NCBI RefSeq assembly: GCF_013410065.1
Contig: NZ_JACCCW010000002.1
Location: forward strand, 1,364,001-1,428,000
DNA: 64,000 nt
Reading direction: 5' to 3'
From: Granulicella arctica
GTDB lineage: Bacteria; Acidobacteriota; Terriglobia; Terriglobales; Acidobacteriaceae
Shown here: one piece after another, positions 8,349-16,423 of the stretch
How positions within the stretch are numbered: position 1 is the stretch's first letter
Layout: each line of letters begins with the position of its first letter
Program-made: the position numbers and the translations under genes
The notes under the pieces: model-generated
Databases searched by the model: none
Told to the model about the DNA's origin: nothing
Seen by the model: only the letters and a program-made list of their open reading frames with translations

Positions 8349-9110
8349 CTAGGCTGCAGTCCAACCACCATCGATTGGAATAACTGCGCCATTAATGAAC
8401 TCGGCCTCTCGGGAGCAGAGATAGCGGATAAGCGAAGCGATGTCCTCCGGTGTGCCCAGTCGGCCAATAGGCTGGCGAGCCACCAGCTCCGCGCGCACCT
8501 TCTCCTTCTCATGCGCGTGATACTTGTCCAGATACCCTTCCACAAACGGCGTCTGCACGGTCCCAGGAGCGATGCAGTTGATGCGGAGCTCTTTCGGATA
8601 ATCGACCGCGATCTGACGAGTCATTGCCTGCACCGCACCTTTGCTGGCGCAGTAGGCAAACCGCTGTTTCACCCCTACCGACCCGGCAACCGAACCGATA
8701 TTGATGATGCTTCCACGGCTCGCCAGCAGCAATGGAAATGCCGTCTGCGTTACCAGAAATACGGAGTGAACATTCACGCGCATGACGCGGGAAAAATCCT
8801 CCTCCGATGTGCGCGTAATATCTCCGACCAGGCCGATACCGGCGTTATTGACGAGAATATCGAGCTTCGAAACCTGCCCTAGTGCAGTAGTGATCGATGC
8901 AGCATCGGTCACATCCATCGAGAGCGCCTTCGCTCCCGGAAGCTGCTCCGCAAGGCTCGTCGCGGCTGTCAGGTTTAGATCGGCAATGAGGACCTGGGCC
9001 CCGGCTCGCGCCAGCTCTCGGCAGGTTGCCGCGCCGATACCGCTAGCCCCTCCAGTAACAAGAGCAACTTGCCCATCCAGACGAAAAGCATCCGGGACAG
9101 AATTTTCCAT
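8349..9110 (-). CDS. Short-chain dehydrogenase, probable 2-keto-3-deoxy-L-fuconate dehydrogenase
   Basis: 253 residues of the classical SDR family: nucleotide-binding TGGASGIG near the N-terminus, the ILVNNAGIG structural motif, catalytic Ser in INIGSVAGS, YCASK active site, and PG near INCIAPGTVQTPF. An aspartate (LIADLN) after beta-2 suggests NAD+ preference. Adjacent to fuconate dehydratase and the FAH hydrolase, it most likely oxidises 2-keto-3-deoxy-L-fuconate, but SDR specificity cannot be read from sequence alone. I start at the ATG at 9110; an ATG at 9164 would add 18 residues without any recognisable domain. It is the first gene of the minus-strand fucose operon, divergent from the mutarotase gene. 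Confidence 0.82.
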   Translation of the reverse strand: MENSVPDAFRLDGQVALVTGGASGIGAATCRELARAGAQVLIADLNLTAATSLAEQLPGAKALSMDVTDAASITTALGQVSKLDILVNNAGIGLVGDITRTSEEDFSRVMRVNVHSVFLVTQTAFPLLLASRGSIINIGSVAGSVGVKQRFAYCASKGAVQAMTRQIAVDYPKELRINCIAPGTVQTPFVEGYLDKYHAHEKEKVRAELVARQPIGRLGTPEDIASLIRYLCSREAEFINGAVIPIDGGWTAA

Positions 9111-9290
9111 GGTGCTCACACTTCCAGATTCATTCACTTGGAAAGCATAAACTGTTTCATCCATAGGCAAAAATATCATTTCAAATCTTCCCGCACAGAA
9201 ACACCCCCTTTCACCCCCTAATGCACCGTTTCGATGAGGGATGTTAGATTCATTCTGATCCACAAAGCATTCCAGAACCGGTACCAAGCA

Positions 9291-9647
9291 ATGGAGAAAG
9301 CCCGCCGAATGCCACGACACTGTCTAACACTCGATCTGCGAGACGATGCCCACGCCATCTCCGAGTACAAGCGATACCATGAAAAGATCTGGCCCGAGGT
9401 GAAAGAAAGCCTCTTCACAGCTGGAGTCCTCGATATGGAGATCTACCTGCTCGAAACCCGTATGTTCATGATCATGGACGTCTCCGACGAATTCACCATG
9501 GCCCGCAAAGCAACAATGGACCTAGCCAACCCAAAGGTTCAGGAGTGGGAGACCATCATGCACGGCTTCCAGCAGGACCTGCCTTGGGCAAAACCGGGCG
9601 AAAAGTGGATTCCTATGGAGAAGGTTTTCAGTCTTGCTGCACAATAG
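9291..9647 (+). CDS. L-rhamnose/L-fucose mutarotase family protein
   Basis: 118 residues of the RhaM-type (DUF718) mutarotase family, which interconverts alpha and beta anomers of 6-deoxyhexoses. The pattern CLTLDLRDDAHAISEYKRYH, then IWPEVKESLFTAGVLDMEIYL and WETIMHGFQQDLPWA, covers the full ferredoxin-like domain. The start could be the ATG at 9291 or 9309, or 9234; none has a strong ribosome binding site and I used 9291. It diverges from the SDR-dehydratase-hydrolase operon, which makes L-fucose rather than L-rhamnose the likely substrate, as in the Xanthomonas pathway. No fucose dehydrogenase or lactonase gene is present nearby. Confidence 0.8.
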   Translation: MEKARRMPRHCLTLDLRDDAHAISEYKRYHEKIWPEVKESLFTAGVLDMEIYLLETRMFMIMDVSDEFTMARKATMDLANPKVQEWETIMHGFQQDLPWAKPGEKWIPMEKVFSLAAQ

Positions 9648-9670
9648 GTCCATCGTCAAGAAAGTGGCTT

Positions 9671-9697
9671 CCGCACATGCCGTGGATTTATGTGCGG
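9671..9697. terminator. Weak hairpin after the mutarotase gene
   Basis: The 8-base arms CCGCACAT (9671-9678) and ATGTGCGG (9690-9697) pair around an 11-base loop, 24 bases after the mutarotase stop. No T-run follows, so a terminator function is only possible. Confidence 0.3.
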
Positions 9698-9757
9698 GCA
9701 ACTATAGAGAGGCACAACGTCATCCACCATCTTGTAAGCAGTTACGGAGAACGCCCC

Positions 9758-10624
9758 ATGAGCGAAATGGCCCAAAACAAAAAACGTGTAAGCCTTGCAG
9801 CCGGTATATTTCTTGGAGCAGCCATGATTCTGAGCGGCTGCAAACATTCAACTCCTACAGCCGGTGTCAAGAACGCCGATGGGTCCATCACTAACGCGGA
9901 TGGATCCGTAACATACCCGGCAGGGACCACACCTGCACCGGCAGCACCAGCAGGCACACTTAACTCCGACGGATCAACCACAAATCCTGACGGCTCGGTA
10001 ACTTACCCGGCAGGTTCGGCACGGGCTCGTCAGGAGACGGCGTCTAGCAATGGTTCAGCTCCTGCGCCTGCCCCTTCGCAACCAGCCCCGATCCAGCAGC
10101 AGGCACCGCCTCCGCCACCTCCTCCCGTGGCAAAGGTCGTTCCTAGCGGAACCTCTGTCCACGTCACGATCACCGAGACCTTGAGCGCTAGCCAAAATAA
10201 CGTTGGCGACTCCTTCAGCGGCGTGCTCAATCAGTCGATCCGAGTTGGCGGCGCGCCGGTCTTCGATCGCGGAACGCGTGTAGCCGGAACAGTTGTGGCC
10301 TCAAAGCATAAGGGACGCTTCAAAGGCGCAGGCGACCTCGGCATCCAGATCACCTCGATTGGTGGAGTGCCGGTGAATACCACCGAATTTGAAGCCGTAG
10401 CCAAAGGAAACGGAAAGCGCACTGCCGGTATCATCGGGGGCGGTACCGGTCTTGGTGCCATCATCGGCGGTCTGGCCGGCGGCGGAAAGGGTGCTCTCAT
10501 CGGCGGTCTTGCTGGTGCAGGCGCCGGTACGGCAGGTGCAGCATACACAGGGAGCCGCGATGTCGTCATCCGCTCTGAGACCCCCGTCACGTTTCAACTT
10601 ACGTCGCCTGTCACCGTTCGATAA
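9758..10624 (+). CDS. Lipoprotein with ADGS repeats, proline-rich linker and C-terminal glycine zipper
   Basis: 288 residues. The signal sequence ends in a lipobox, MILSGC, with the lipidated Cys at about residue 28. Then come two imperfect copies of an ADGS(I/T)TNxDGSVTYPAG unit, a proline-rich linker (APAPSQPAPIQQQAPPPPPP), a beta-rich domain starting VPSGTSVHVTITETLS, and a long glycine zipper (GIIGGGTGLGAIIGGLAGG and onward) before a last beta-strand region. The zipper resembles those of envelope-associated outer-membrane proteins. I chose ATG 9758 because an ggag motif lies 10 bases upstream and the lipobox is correctly placed. It is followed by a strong terminator and is probably monocistronic. 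Function unknown. Confidence 0.7.
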   Translation: MSEMAQNKKRVSLAAGIFLGAAMILSGCKHSTPTAGVKNADGSITNADGSVTYPAGTTPAPAAPAGTLNSDGSTTNPDGSVTYPAGSARARQETASSNGSAPAPAPSQPAPIQQQAPPPPPPPVAKVVPSGTSVHVTITETLSASQNNVGDSFSGVLNQSIRVGGAPVFDRGTRVAGTVVASKHKGRFKGAGDLGIQITSIGGVPVNTTEFEAVAKGNGKRTAGIIGGGTGLGAIIGGLAGGGKGALIGGLAGAGAGTAGAAYTGSRDVVIRSETPVTFQLTSPVTVR

Positions 10625-10644
10625 CAGTTTTTTCGCATTGCCGG

Positions 10645-10674
10645 AAAAGGAGCGGCTCTCAAGCCGCTCCTTTT
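10645..10674 (+). terminator. Rho-independent terminator after the lipoprotein gene
   Basis: A perfect 13-base stem, AAAAGGAGCGGCT (10645-10657) with AGCCGCTCCTTTT (10662-10674), closes a CTCA loop, 21 bases after the lipoprotein stop. The arm itself ends in TTTT. Because the stem is flanked by A and T runs it could act in both directions, but only the plus-strand gene ends here. Confidence 0.85.
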
Positions 10675-10696
10675 CTGCGAGGACTAAGATAGAACG

Positions 10697-11308
10697 ATGC
10701 GTCTAAGTCCCGTCTTTCTCCTCTCCGCCACCGACGTGGCTCACTTCCCTACCGAAGCCAGGACGCACGGCGCGCCCGAGATTGCCTTCCTCGGCCGCTC
10801 CAATGTAGGCAAGTCATCCCTGATCAACGCGCTGCTTGGATCCAAGGAGGCGCACGTCTCCTCCACCCCCGGACGCACGCGCGCCATCAATTTCTTCGCT
10901 TTGCACGAGGGAGCTGGAGAAAAAAAGAAGGTAAAGCCTACACTCATCTTCGCCGACCTGCCCGGCTATGGATACGCCAAAATCTCCAAGTCCATCTCGT
11001 CAGAGTGGCCGACGTTCATCGAGCCGTATCTCTCCGAACGTGAAACGCTGGCGCTCGGCATATGCCTCGTCGACACCAACATTCCTCCGCAGCCCAGCGA
11101 CACGCAGCTCATTCACTACTTCCAGCAGACACAACGGCCCTATCTCGTCGTCGGGACCAAGGCAGACCGTCTCTCGAACAACGTTCTGGCGAAGTCGCTT
11201 GCAGCCCTGAAACAAGCACACGAGATCGAAGAGATCCTACCCGTCTCAGCCAAAACAGACGCTGGAACCAAGGCGCTCTGGGGACGCCTGATGGCAGTAG
11301 CCGAGTAG
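10697..11308 (+). CDS. engB: Ribosome-biogenesis GTPase EngB/YsxC
   Basis: 203 residues, the normal length of EngB, a TrmE-Era-EngA-type GTPase needed for assembly of the large ribosomal subunit. All G motifs are visible: G1 GRSNVGKSS (about residues 33-41), G2 in STPGRT, G3 DLPGYGYAKI, G4 GTKADRL and G5 PVSAKT. The linker KKKVKPTLIF between G2 and G3 is slightly longer than in E. coli. The ATG at 10697 lies 22 bases after the preceding terminator, so the promoter must overlap or lie inside that hairpin region. It converges with the inositol-phosphate synthase gene. Confidence 0.93.
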   Translation: MRLSPVFLLSATDVAHFPTEARTHGAPEIAFLGRSNVGKSSLINALLGSKEAHVSSTPGRTRAINFFALHEGAGEKKKVKPTLIFADLPGYGYAKISKSISSEWPTFIEPYLSERETLALGICLVDTNIPPQPSDTQLIHYFQQTQRPYLVVGTKADRLSNNVLAKSLAALKQAHEIEEILPVSAKTDAGTKALWGRLMAVAE

Positions 11309-11352
11309 CTTTCTCAGGTCACTCCAAGCATGCGCCACATGCAACCTCGTTC

Positions 11353-11394
11353 AAAAAAAATGGGCGACCACGAAGCTGTCTTCGCCGTCGCCCA
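11353..11394 (-). terminator. Rho-independent terminator of the inositol-phosphate synthase gene
   Basis: Read on the minus strand, TGGGCGAC (11394-11387) pairs with GTCGCCCA (11368-11361), with an inner GAAG/CTTC pair, and is followed by eight T residues (11360-11353). It lies 16 bases after the minus-strand stop, the standard arrangement. Confidence 0.85.
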
Positions 11395-11410
11395 GGGGTA
11401 TCACAGCAGA

Positions 11411-12751
11411 TTAGTCGCCGTAGTAGTCAAGACCGAGGTGCGTGATTAGGTCCTCACCCATAATGTGGCGCAGCGTGTTCTTCAGCTTCATCGACTGGAT
11501 GAACAGATCGTGCTCCGGATAGACGCCTGGCGCGGTGTCGGGATCCTTGAAGTAGAAGCTCAGCCACTCTTGAATGCCGAGGCCGCGCAGACTCGGCGTA
11601 CGCGCTGCCAGGTCTATGAACAGGATGAGGTCGAGCGCAAGCGGAGCCGCAAGGATCGAATCGCGGCAGAGGAAGTCCACCTTAAGCTGCATCGGATAAC
11701 CGAGCCAGCCGAAGATATCTATATTGTCCCAGCCCTCCTTGTTATCACCACGTGGCGGATAGTAATTAATGCGAACCTTATGGTAAAGATCCTTGTATAG
11801 ATCCGGGTGCAGCTCTGGCTGGAAGATATGCTCGAGCACGCCAAGCTTCGATACCTCCTTCGTCTTGAAGGAATCGGGATCGTCCAGAACCTCACCATCG
11901 CGGTTACCAAGGATGTTGGTCGAGTACCAACCCGAGACACCAAGCATGCGAGTCTTGAAGGCAGGCGCGAGCACCGTCTTGATGAAGGTCTGCCCCGTCT
12001 TGAAGTCCTTGCCGCAGATCGGCGCGTTCATCTTCTTCGACAGCTCCTGTAGCGCCGGAATATCGACAGTCAGGTTCGGAGCCCCGTTCGCGAAGGGAAT
12101 GCCCTCCTTCAGAGCAGCCCACGCATACAACATGGAGGGCGTGATCGACGGATCGTCATCGACGAGCCCCTTCTCGAAGGCCGCAAGCGTCTGGTGAACC
12201 GGCGCATGCTCCATGAAGATCTCAGTCGACCCGCACCAGATCATCACCTGGCGATCGGTCTTCGTCTTGAACTCTGCGATGTCGTTGCGGATCTGGTTCG
12301 CGAGATCGCACTTGTTCTTGCCGGTCTTCACCTTTTGGCCGGTAAGACGCTTGACGTAGTGCTGGTCGAAGGCCGCAGGCATCGGCTCGATCGACTCAAG
12401 ATACGGTCTCATCGACTCCAACTGGTCGCGGTCGAGCACCTGCGCGGTCTTCGCCGCATCGTAGAGATTGCCGCCGAAGATATCCCATCCGGTGAAGACG
12501 AGGTCGTCGAGCTGAGCAATAGGAACAAAATCCTTAATCAATGGGCTGTTAGCATCGGTGCGCTTGCCCAGACGAATCGTCCCCATCTGCGAGATGGAGC
12601 CGATGGGTTTCGCAAAACCGCGGCGCACGGCTTCCACGCCGGCGATAAGAGTGGTGGCGACGGCTCCCATGCCGGGAATCATGACGCCTAATTTTCCAGT
12701 TGCAGGTTTAATGCTGGCCGCGGCTTGCGTGGCGGCTTCGGGTGTAGACAT
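11411..12751 (-). CDS. myo-Inositol-1-phosphate synthase family protein
   Basis: 446 residues. This NAD+-dependent enzyme turns glucose 6-phosphate into 1L-myo-inositol 1-phosphate. The N-terminal Rossmann motif appears as LGVMIPGMGAVATTLIAG, followed by the conserved TGWDIFGGNLYDAA, and the C-terminal catalytic part contains SGWYSTNILGNRDGEVLDD and KVDFLCRDSILAAPLALDL. The length fits the bacterial (Bacteroidetes/Acidobacteria-like) branch. The ATG at 12751 has AAGGACC upstream on the minus strand. It is monocistronic with its own terminator. The product could feed inositol phospholipid or compatible-solute synthesis; no such gene is adjacent. Confidence 0.9.
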   Translation of the reverse strand: MSTPEAATQAAASIKPATGKLGVMIPGMGAVATTLIAGVEAVRRGFAKPIGSISQMGTIRLGKRTDANSPLIKDFVPIAQLDDLVFTGWDIFGGNLYDAAKTAQVLDRDQLESMRPYLESIEPMPAAFDQHYVKRLTGQKVKTGKNKCDLANQIRNDIAEFKTKTDRQVMIWCGSTEIFMEHAPVHQTLAAFEKGLVDDDPSITPSMLYAWAALKEGIPFANGAPNLTVDIPALQELSKKMNAPICGKDFKTGQTFIKTVLAPAFKTRMLGVSGWYSTNILGNRDGEVLDDPDSFKTKEVSKLGVLEHIFQPELHPDLYKDLYHKVRINYYPPRGDNKEGWDNIDIFGWLGYPMQLKVDFLCRDSILAAPLALDLILFIDLAARTPSLRGLGIQEWLSFYFKDPDTAPGVYPEHDLFIQSMKLKNTLRHIMGEDLITHLGLDYYGD

Positions 12752-12881
12752 TCTGGCAGGTCCTTCTGTGAGTCAATTTCCGCTCGGGGCAGCTACGGAG
12801 AACTCAGTATTGCTCACAGACACAACGATGCGCAACTCCTTGCGATACAAGAAGTTACGTCACCGCTAACTACTCCGAAGA

Positions 12882-13508
12882 CTACGCTGGCTCGGTCTTG
12901 ATGCGGTTCTTCCAGTGCGAGGTGACGAACAATACAAACAACACCAGCAGCACAACCTCGACCCCCAGATGGAATCGATGAAAGACTGCCTTAAATTGCG
13001 GATTAGTATCCCATTGTGCACCGAGCTTCATGCCAACATACGCCAGCGCATAGCACCAGGGCCACGATCCGATGAACGTATAGAGGTGAAAGCGGAGCTG
13101 GTTCATCTTCGCTACACCGGCAGGAAAAGCGATAAAGGTGCGAACGATGGGCAACATACGACCAATGAGCACGGTGATAGAACCAAAACGCGCAAAGAAG
13201 TGATCCACGCGATCGAGATCGCGTCGGCTAAGGAGCATCCAGCTCCCATAGCGCTCCACCATGGGACGGCCTCCACGAGCACCAACCCAATAGGCAGGAA
13301 TGGAGCCGAGGTTCGACGCCAGTGACGCCAGCGACGCCAGAATGATCAGATCCAGTTGCGTATGGGCCAGAGCATAACCCGCAAGGGGCATGATGACCTC
13401 CGATGGAATCGGAATGCAGGCGGACTGGATCGCCATCAGGAGAATGACACTGGCGTAGCCACCGCTGCTGATCGCAGCGACAAGGAGCGCAATAATTTTT
13501 TCAGACAT
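12882..13508 (-). CDS. DedA family membrane protein
   Basis: 208 residues with about five hydrophobic segments. The family signature is clear: an N-terminal reentrant region with IPSEVIMPLAGYAL (acidic residue followed by PxxGY), then LGSIPAYWVGARGG and the RxLPxVRTxxxxPAG motif (GRMLPIVRTFIAFPAGVA). DedA proteins are undecaprenyl-phosphate or phospholipid flippases or related carriers; which lipid is handled here cannot be said. The last membrane segment is followed by a short basic tail. It is divergent from the HemQ gene, with 70 bases between the starts. Confidence 0.88.
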   Translation of the reverse strand: MSEKIIALLVAAISSGGYASVILLMAIQSACIPIPSEVIMPLAGYALAHTQLDLIILASLASLASNLGSIPAYWVGARGGRPMVERYGSWMLLSRRDLDRVDHFFARFGSITVLIGRMLPIVRTFIAFPAGVAKMNQLRFHLYTFIGSWPWCYALAYVGMKLGAQWDTNPQFKAVFHRFHLGVEVVLLVLFVLFVTSHWKNRIKTEPA

Positions 13509-13578
13509 GCACCTGAAGTATAGCGGCTAGGCGCTTGCTGCAAATTTGCTAGCATCAGTATTCAGGAGAAATACATAG

Positions 13579-14385
13579 ATGGCAGATTCCATTATGGCTA
13601 TGGCAACAGCAACGGCAGGCACGGCAACACCAGGCGCAACCGCGGTCGGACGGCCTGCAAGTTCGTACGCTGCCCACGATCCTTCGAAGCCGCCCGTAAA
13701 GCGCCAGATCGTCTGCTTCAGCTTCTACAAAGTGATGCCTGAGTGGCGTCGGCTACCTGCCGAAGAGAAAGCCGCGCATAAGCAGGCCTTCTCCGATGTC
13801 CTCGCTAAGTGGAACAAACCAGGCGAGTTCCTTTCGCTCACATATTCCACCGTAGGCACGCGCGGCGATGTGGATATGTGCATCTGGTCCATCGGCTACG
13901 CCGTCGAGGAGCTGAATCGCATGCGCAGTGAGCTGATGGCCACACCGTTGGGCGGCTACCTCAATTCGCCCCATAACTTCCTTGCTATGACCAAGCGCTC
14001 GCAGTACCAGATTGATCGCGAGGATGAGAGTGAGGGCGAGGGGCGAGGGGCGATTCGTCCCGGTGGCCAGAAATATATCTTTATCTATCCGTTCTGGAAG
14101 ACGCGTCCCTGGTATCTTTTGCCAGCAACAGAGCGGAAGCGGCTGATGGACGAGCACATCCGCATAGGGCTGTTGTATCCGCGGGTCAAGATCAACACCA
14201 CATATTCTTTCGGCATCGACGATCAGGAGTTTGTCGTCGCGTTCGAGACGAACTTTCCCGATGACTTTCTCGACCTGGTACAGCAGCTTCGGGAGACCGA
14301 GATCAGCATGTATACCTTGCAGGACACGCCTATCTTCAGCTGCGTTCGGCTGCCCGCAGCGGAGATGCTCGATCGACTGGGATAA
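13579..14385 (+). CDS. hemQ: Chlorite dismutase-family haem protein, probable coproheme decarboxylase HemQ
   Basis: 268 residues. HemQ performs the last step of the coproporphyrin-dependent haem pathway, turning coproheme into haem b with peroxide. Family landmarks are KRQIVCFSFYKVMPEWR (N-terminal ferredoxin-like half), YIFIYPFWKTRPWYLLP with the tyrosine expected to be catalytic, and RLMDEHIRIG, where the histidine is the expected proximal haem ligand. A 35-residue Ala/Thr-rich N-terminal extension (MAMATATAGTATPG) is not part of the domain. An AGGAG lies 10 bases before the ATG. Chlorite dismutase proper usually has a distal arginine in this fold, which I cannot assign without alignment. 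nth follows after 6 bases. Confidence 0.82.
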   Translation: MADSIMAMATATAGTATPGATAVGRPASSYAAHDPSKPPVKRQIVCFSFYKVMPEWRRLPAEEKAAHKQAFSDVLAKWNKPGEFLSLTYSTVGTRGDVDMCIWSIGYAVEELNRMRSELMATPLGGYLNSPHNFLAMTKRSQYQIDREDESEGEGRGAIRPGGQKYIFIYPFWKTRPWYLLPATERKRLMDEHIRIGLLYPRVKINTTYSFGIDDQEFVVAFETNFPDDFLDLVQQLRETEISMYTLQDTPIFSCVRLPAAEMLDRLG

Positions 14386-14391
14386 GGCTAT

Positions 14392-15165
14392 ATGTCTGCA
14401 ACCAAAGCAGTTAAACCTGTTGGGACGATCAAGCAAATAGCGACGGGAGCGAAGGCGCGGGCTATCGCCGCCAGCGAGCCCGTCGCTCCCAAAAAGAAGC
14501 CCGGGAAGACGAAGAAGCCTCTTGCCCCCGAGCGCGTTGCGGCGATTCTCGACGCGTTGTGCAAGGCATATCCGAATGCTGTTTGTGCGCTAACGCACCG
14601 TTCCGCGTGGGAGCTGACTGTCGCAACCATCCTGTCGGCACAGTGCACGGATGTTCGAGTCAATCTTGTAACTCCTTCACTCTTCAAGACTTTCCCAACA
14701 CCCAAAGCAATGGCTGCAGCTTCCTTGCCTGAGATCGAGGAGCTGATTCGGACGACTGGCTTCTTTCGGAACAAGGCAAAGTCGATCCAGGGTGCGGCGA
14801 AATGTGTCGTCGAGGACTATGGAAACAAGGTGCCCCAGACGATGGAGGAGCTGCTGAAGCTGCCCGGCGTGGCGCGGAAGACCGCAAATGTGGTGCTGGG
14901 TTCGTGGTTCAAGATTGCGGATGGCGTTGTTGTCGATACCCATGTCCTTCGCATCAGCAAACGACTGGAACTTACTGAAAATACTACACCTGAGAAAGTT
15001 GAGCGCGATCTAATAAAGGTGATTCCACAGGACCATTGGATCGACTATTCGCACGAGATTATCTTTCATGGGCGGCAGTTGTGCGTGGCGCGGAAGCCTC
15101 GCTGCGTGGACTGCTCGCTGGAGACGTTGTGCAACTCCTCCGATAAGACCTGGACGTCGCATTGA
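14392..15165 (+). CDS. nth: Endonuclease III (DNA glycosylase/AP lyase)
   Basis: 257 residues. Nth removes oxidised pyrimidines and cleaves the abasic site. The helix-hairpin-helix LPGVARKTANVVL with its catalytic lysine, the catalytic aspartate in VVDTHVLRIS, and the C-terminal 4Fe-4S loop (Cys spacing 6-2-5 in CVARKPRCVDCSLETLC) are all present. The N-terminus has an extra 45-residue Lys/Ala/Pro-rich tail (KKKPGKTKKPLAPE) not found in the E. coli protein, as in actinobacterial and other long Nth versions. It starts 6 bases after the HemQ gene, and its stop overlaps the start of the next small gene. Confidence 0.93.
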   Translation: MSATKAVKPVGTIKQIATGAKARAIAASEPVAPKKKPGKTKKPLAPERVAAILDALCKAYPNAVCALTHRSAWELTVATILSAQCTDVRVNLVTPSLFKTFPTPKAMAAASLPEIEELIRTTGFFRNKAKSIQGAAKCVVEDYGNKVPQTMEELLKLPGVARKTANVVLGSWFKIADGVVVDTHVLRISKRLELTENTTPEKVERDLIKVIPQDHWIDYSHEIIFHGRQLCVARKPRCVDCSLETLCNSSDKTWTSH

Positions 15166-15455
15166 GTCTGCGGATTGCTGCGATTCGGTCGGGCACGGAG
15201 CCGGTAGGAAAGCTGCCGGTGGGAGCGTTTCATCGTTGGCTGGAGACACCGATCCTTTGCCCTAAGTGTCATGTTTCCTACAATATGGTGGTTGATTGGG
15301 ATGCTGCGGCTGATCGTTGGTTTGCCGAGTCGTCGCGACCGTTGATCCAGTTGCTCACTAAAGCTGTGCAGATGGGACATAGCAACAATCACCGAGTGAC
15401 GCACTTTGAAACGGCGGGCGTCGTTGTGGAAAGCATCATCGTTCCTGCCTCTTGA
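15162..15455 (+). CDS. Small conserved-looking protein with one CPKC pair
   Basis: 97 residues from a TTG start whose codon overlaps the nth stop (TTGA). The sequence has a single CPKC pair in TPILCPKCHVSYNM and a helical middle (ADRWFAESSRPLIQLLTKAVQ). It does not resemble a complete zinc ribbon, since a second pair is absent. Overlap with nth and coding-like composition argue that it is real, but I do not recognise a family. It is followed by a short hairpin and by a cluster of GTAACTAC repeats. Confidence 0.5.
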   Translation: MSLRIAAIRSGTEPVGKLPVGAFHRWLETPILCPKCHVSYNMVVDWDAAADRWFAESSRPLIQLLTKAVQMGHSNNHRVTHFETAGVVVESIIVPAS

Positions 15456-15502
15456 GAGCTTGACAAACGAGTGTCTCCGACGAGGGTGATTTTCGGAGTA
15501 GG

Positions 15503-15524
15503 GGCTCGTCGAAGAGCCATTTTT
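15503..15524 (+). terminator. Short hairpin with T-run after the nth-linked gene
   Basis: GGCTC (15503-15507) pairs with GAGCC (15514-15518) around GTCGAA and is followed by ATTTTT. The stem has only 5 pairs, so this is a weak terminator candidate for the plus strand. Confidence 0.4.
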
Positions 15525-15530
15525 GCGTTT

Positions 15531-15580
15531 GTAACTACAAAACCGGAGTTACGCTTTTGTAGTTACATTTTTGTAGTTAC
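15531..15580. repeat. Inverted and direct repeats of GTAACTACAAAA
   Basis: GTAACTACAAAA (15531-15542) is followed by its exact reverse complement TTTTGTAGTTAC at 15555-15566 and again at 15569-15580. The cluster lies between the small CxxC gene and hemD, close to the ends of both. The repeated dyads look like an operator array or a small repetitive element; which regulator could use it is unknown. Confidence 0.6.
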
Positions 15581-15605
15581 AGCGAAAATTTGAGATGCGC
15601 TCAAT

Positions 15606-16373
15606 TTACTCGGCTGAGAAGTGACGTTCCAGGGCTTCGCAGAGGCTGGCGATGGTGGCTTCGTCGGCCTCGAGGTTTGGAGGATAGCCGAGGTCGCGGA
15701 GGGTTCGGGAGGTGATGGAACCGATGGAGGCTCGGACGATGGTTTCGGGGAGGGTAAGGTCAGCAGCTTCGAGGAGGGTGACGAGGTTGGTAACGGTGGA
15801 GGAGCTGGTGAAGGTGATGGCGTCGGGGTAGCGGTTGGGGTCGGTGAGGATTTCGTGGAGGGCGGCGATGGAGTTGGGTGGGGTGATGGTTCGGTAGGCG
15901 GGAACGATGGTCAGGTGCGCTCCGGCGGCGGCGAGAGTGTCGGGAAGGATGTCGCGGGCCTGCTCGGCGCGGACGAGGAGCATGGAGGCTCCGGGAGCGT
16001 GGGGCGTAAGGGCCTCGACTAGGGACTCGGCTACGAACTTTGGTGGGATGAGGTTTGGGGTGAGGCCGATTCTTTGCACTGCTTTGGCGGTGGCTGGACC
16101 GATGACGGCGATCTGTTTCGGGTTTGGAATGAGGTTGAGGTGCTGGGCGCGTTGGGCGAAGGACTGGACAGCGTTGGCGCTGGTGAAGAGGAGCCAGTCG
16201 AAGCTGCTGAGGTTGCTAAGGGCGGCGTCGAGCGTTTGGAAAGAGCTGGGTGGGGCAAGCTCGATGGTGGGGATGAGGATGGGTTGCGCGCCGAGGGATT
16301 CGAGGCACGCGGCTAGCTCTGAGGCTTGCTGGCGGGTTCGGGTGATGAGGATGCGTTTGCCGGTTAGGGGCAT
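15606..16373 (-). CDS. hemD: Uroporphyrinogen-III synthase
   Basis: 255 residues. HemD cyclises hydroxymethylbilane with inversion of ring D. Sequence identity in this family is low, but the two-domain pattern is visible: LTGKRILITRTRQQASELAACLESLGA at the N-terminus (quoted here in part: RILITRTRQQA), DWLLFTSANAVQSF, IAVIGPATAKAVQ, and the second half with DAITFTSSSTVTNLV and ASIGSITSRTLRDLG. The conserved Tyr/Thr region FTSSSTV fits. hemC lies upstream on the same strand, 185 bases away, separated by one copy of the intergenic repeat. The plus strand is very G-rich here, so minus-strand codons end mainly in C. Confidence 0.85.
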   Translation of the reverse strand: MPLTGKRILITRTRQQASELAACLESLGAQPILIPTIELAPPSSFQTLDAALSNLSSFDWLLFTSANAVQSFAQRAQHLNLIPNPKQIAVIGPATAKAVQRIGLTPNLIPPKFVAESLVEALTPHAPGASMLLVRAEQARDILPDTLAAAGAHLTIVPAYRTITPPNSIAALHEILTDPNRYPDAITFTSSSTVTNLVTLLEAADLTLPETIVRASIGSITSRTLRDLGYPPNLEADEATIASLCEALERHFSAE

Positions 16374-16423
16374 TTCTCTATATGAGCATATGGGGTGGTT
16401 TCTTGGCTTTGGGTGATGACTAG

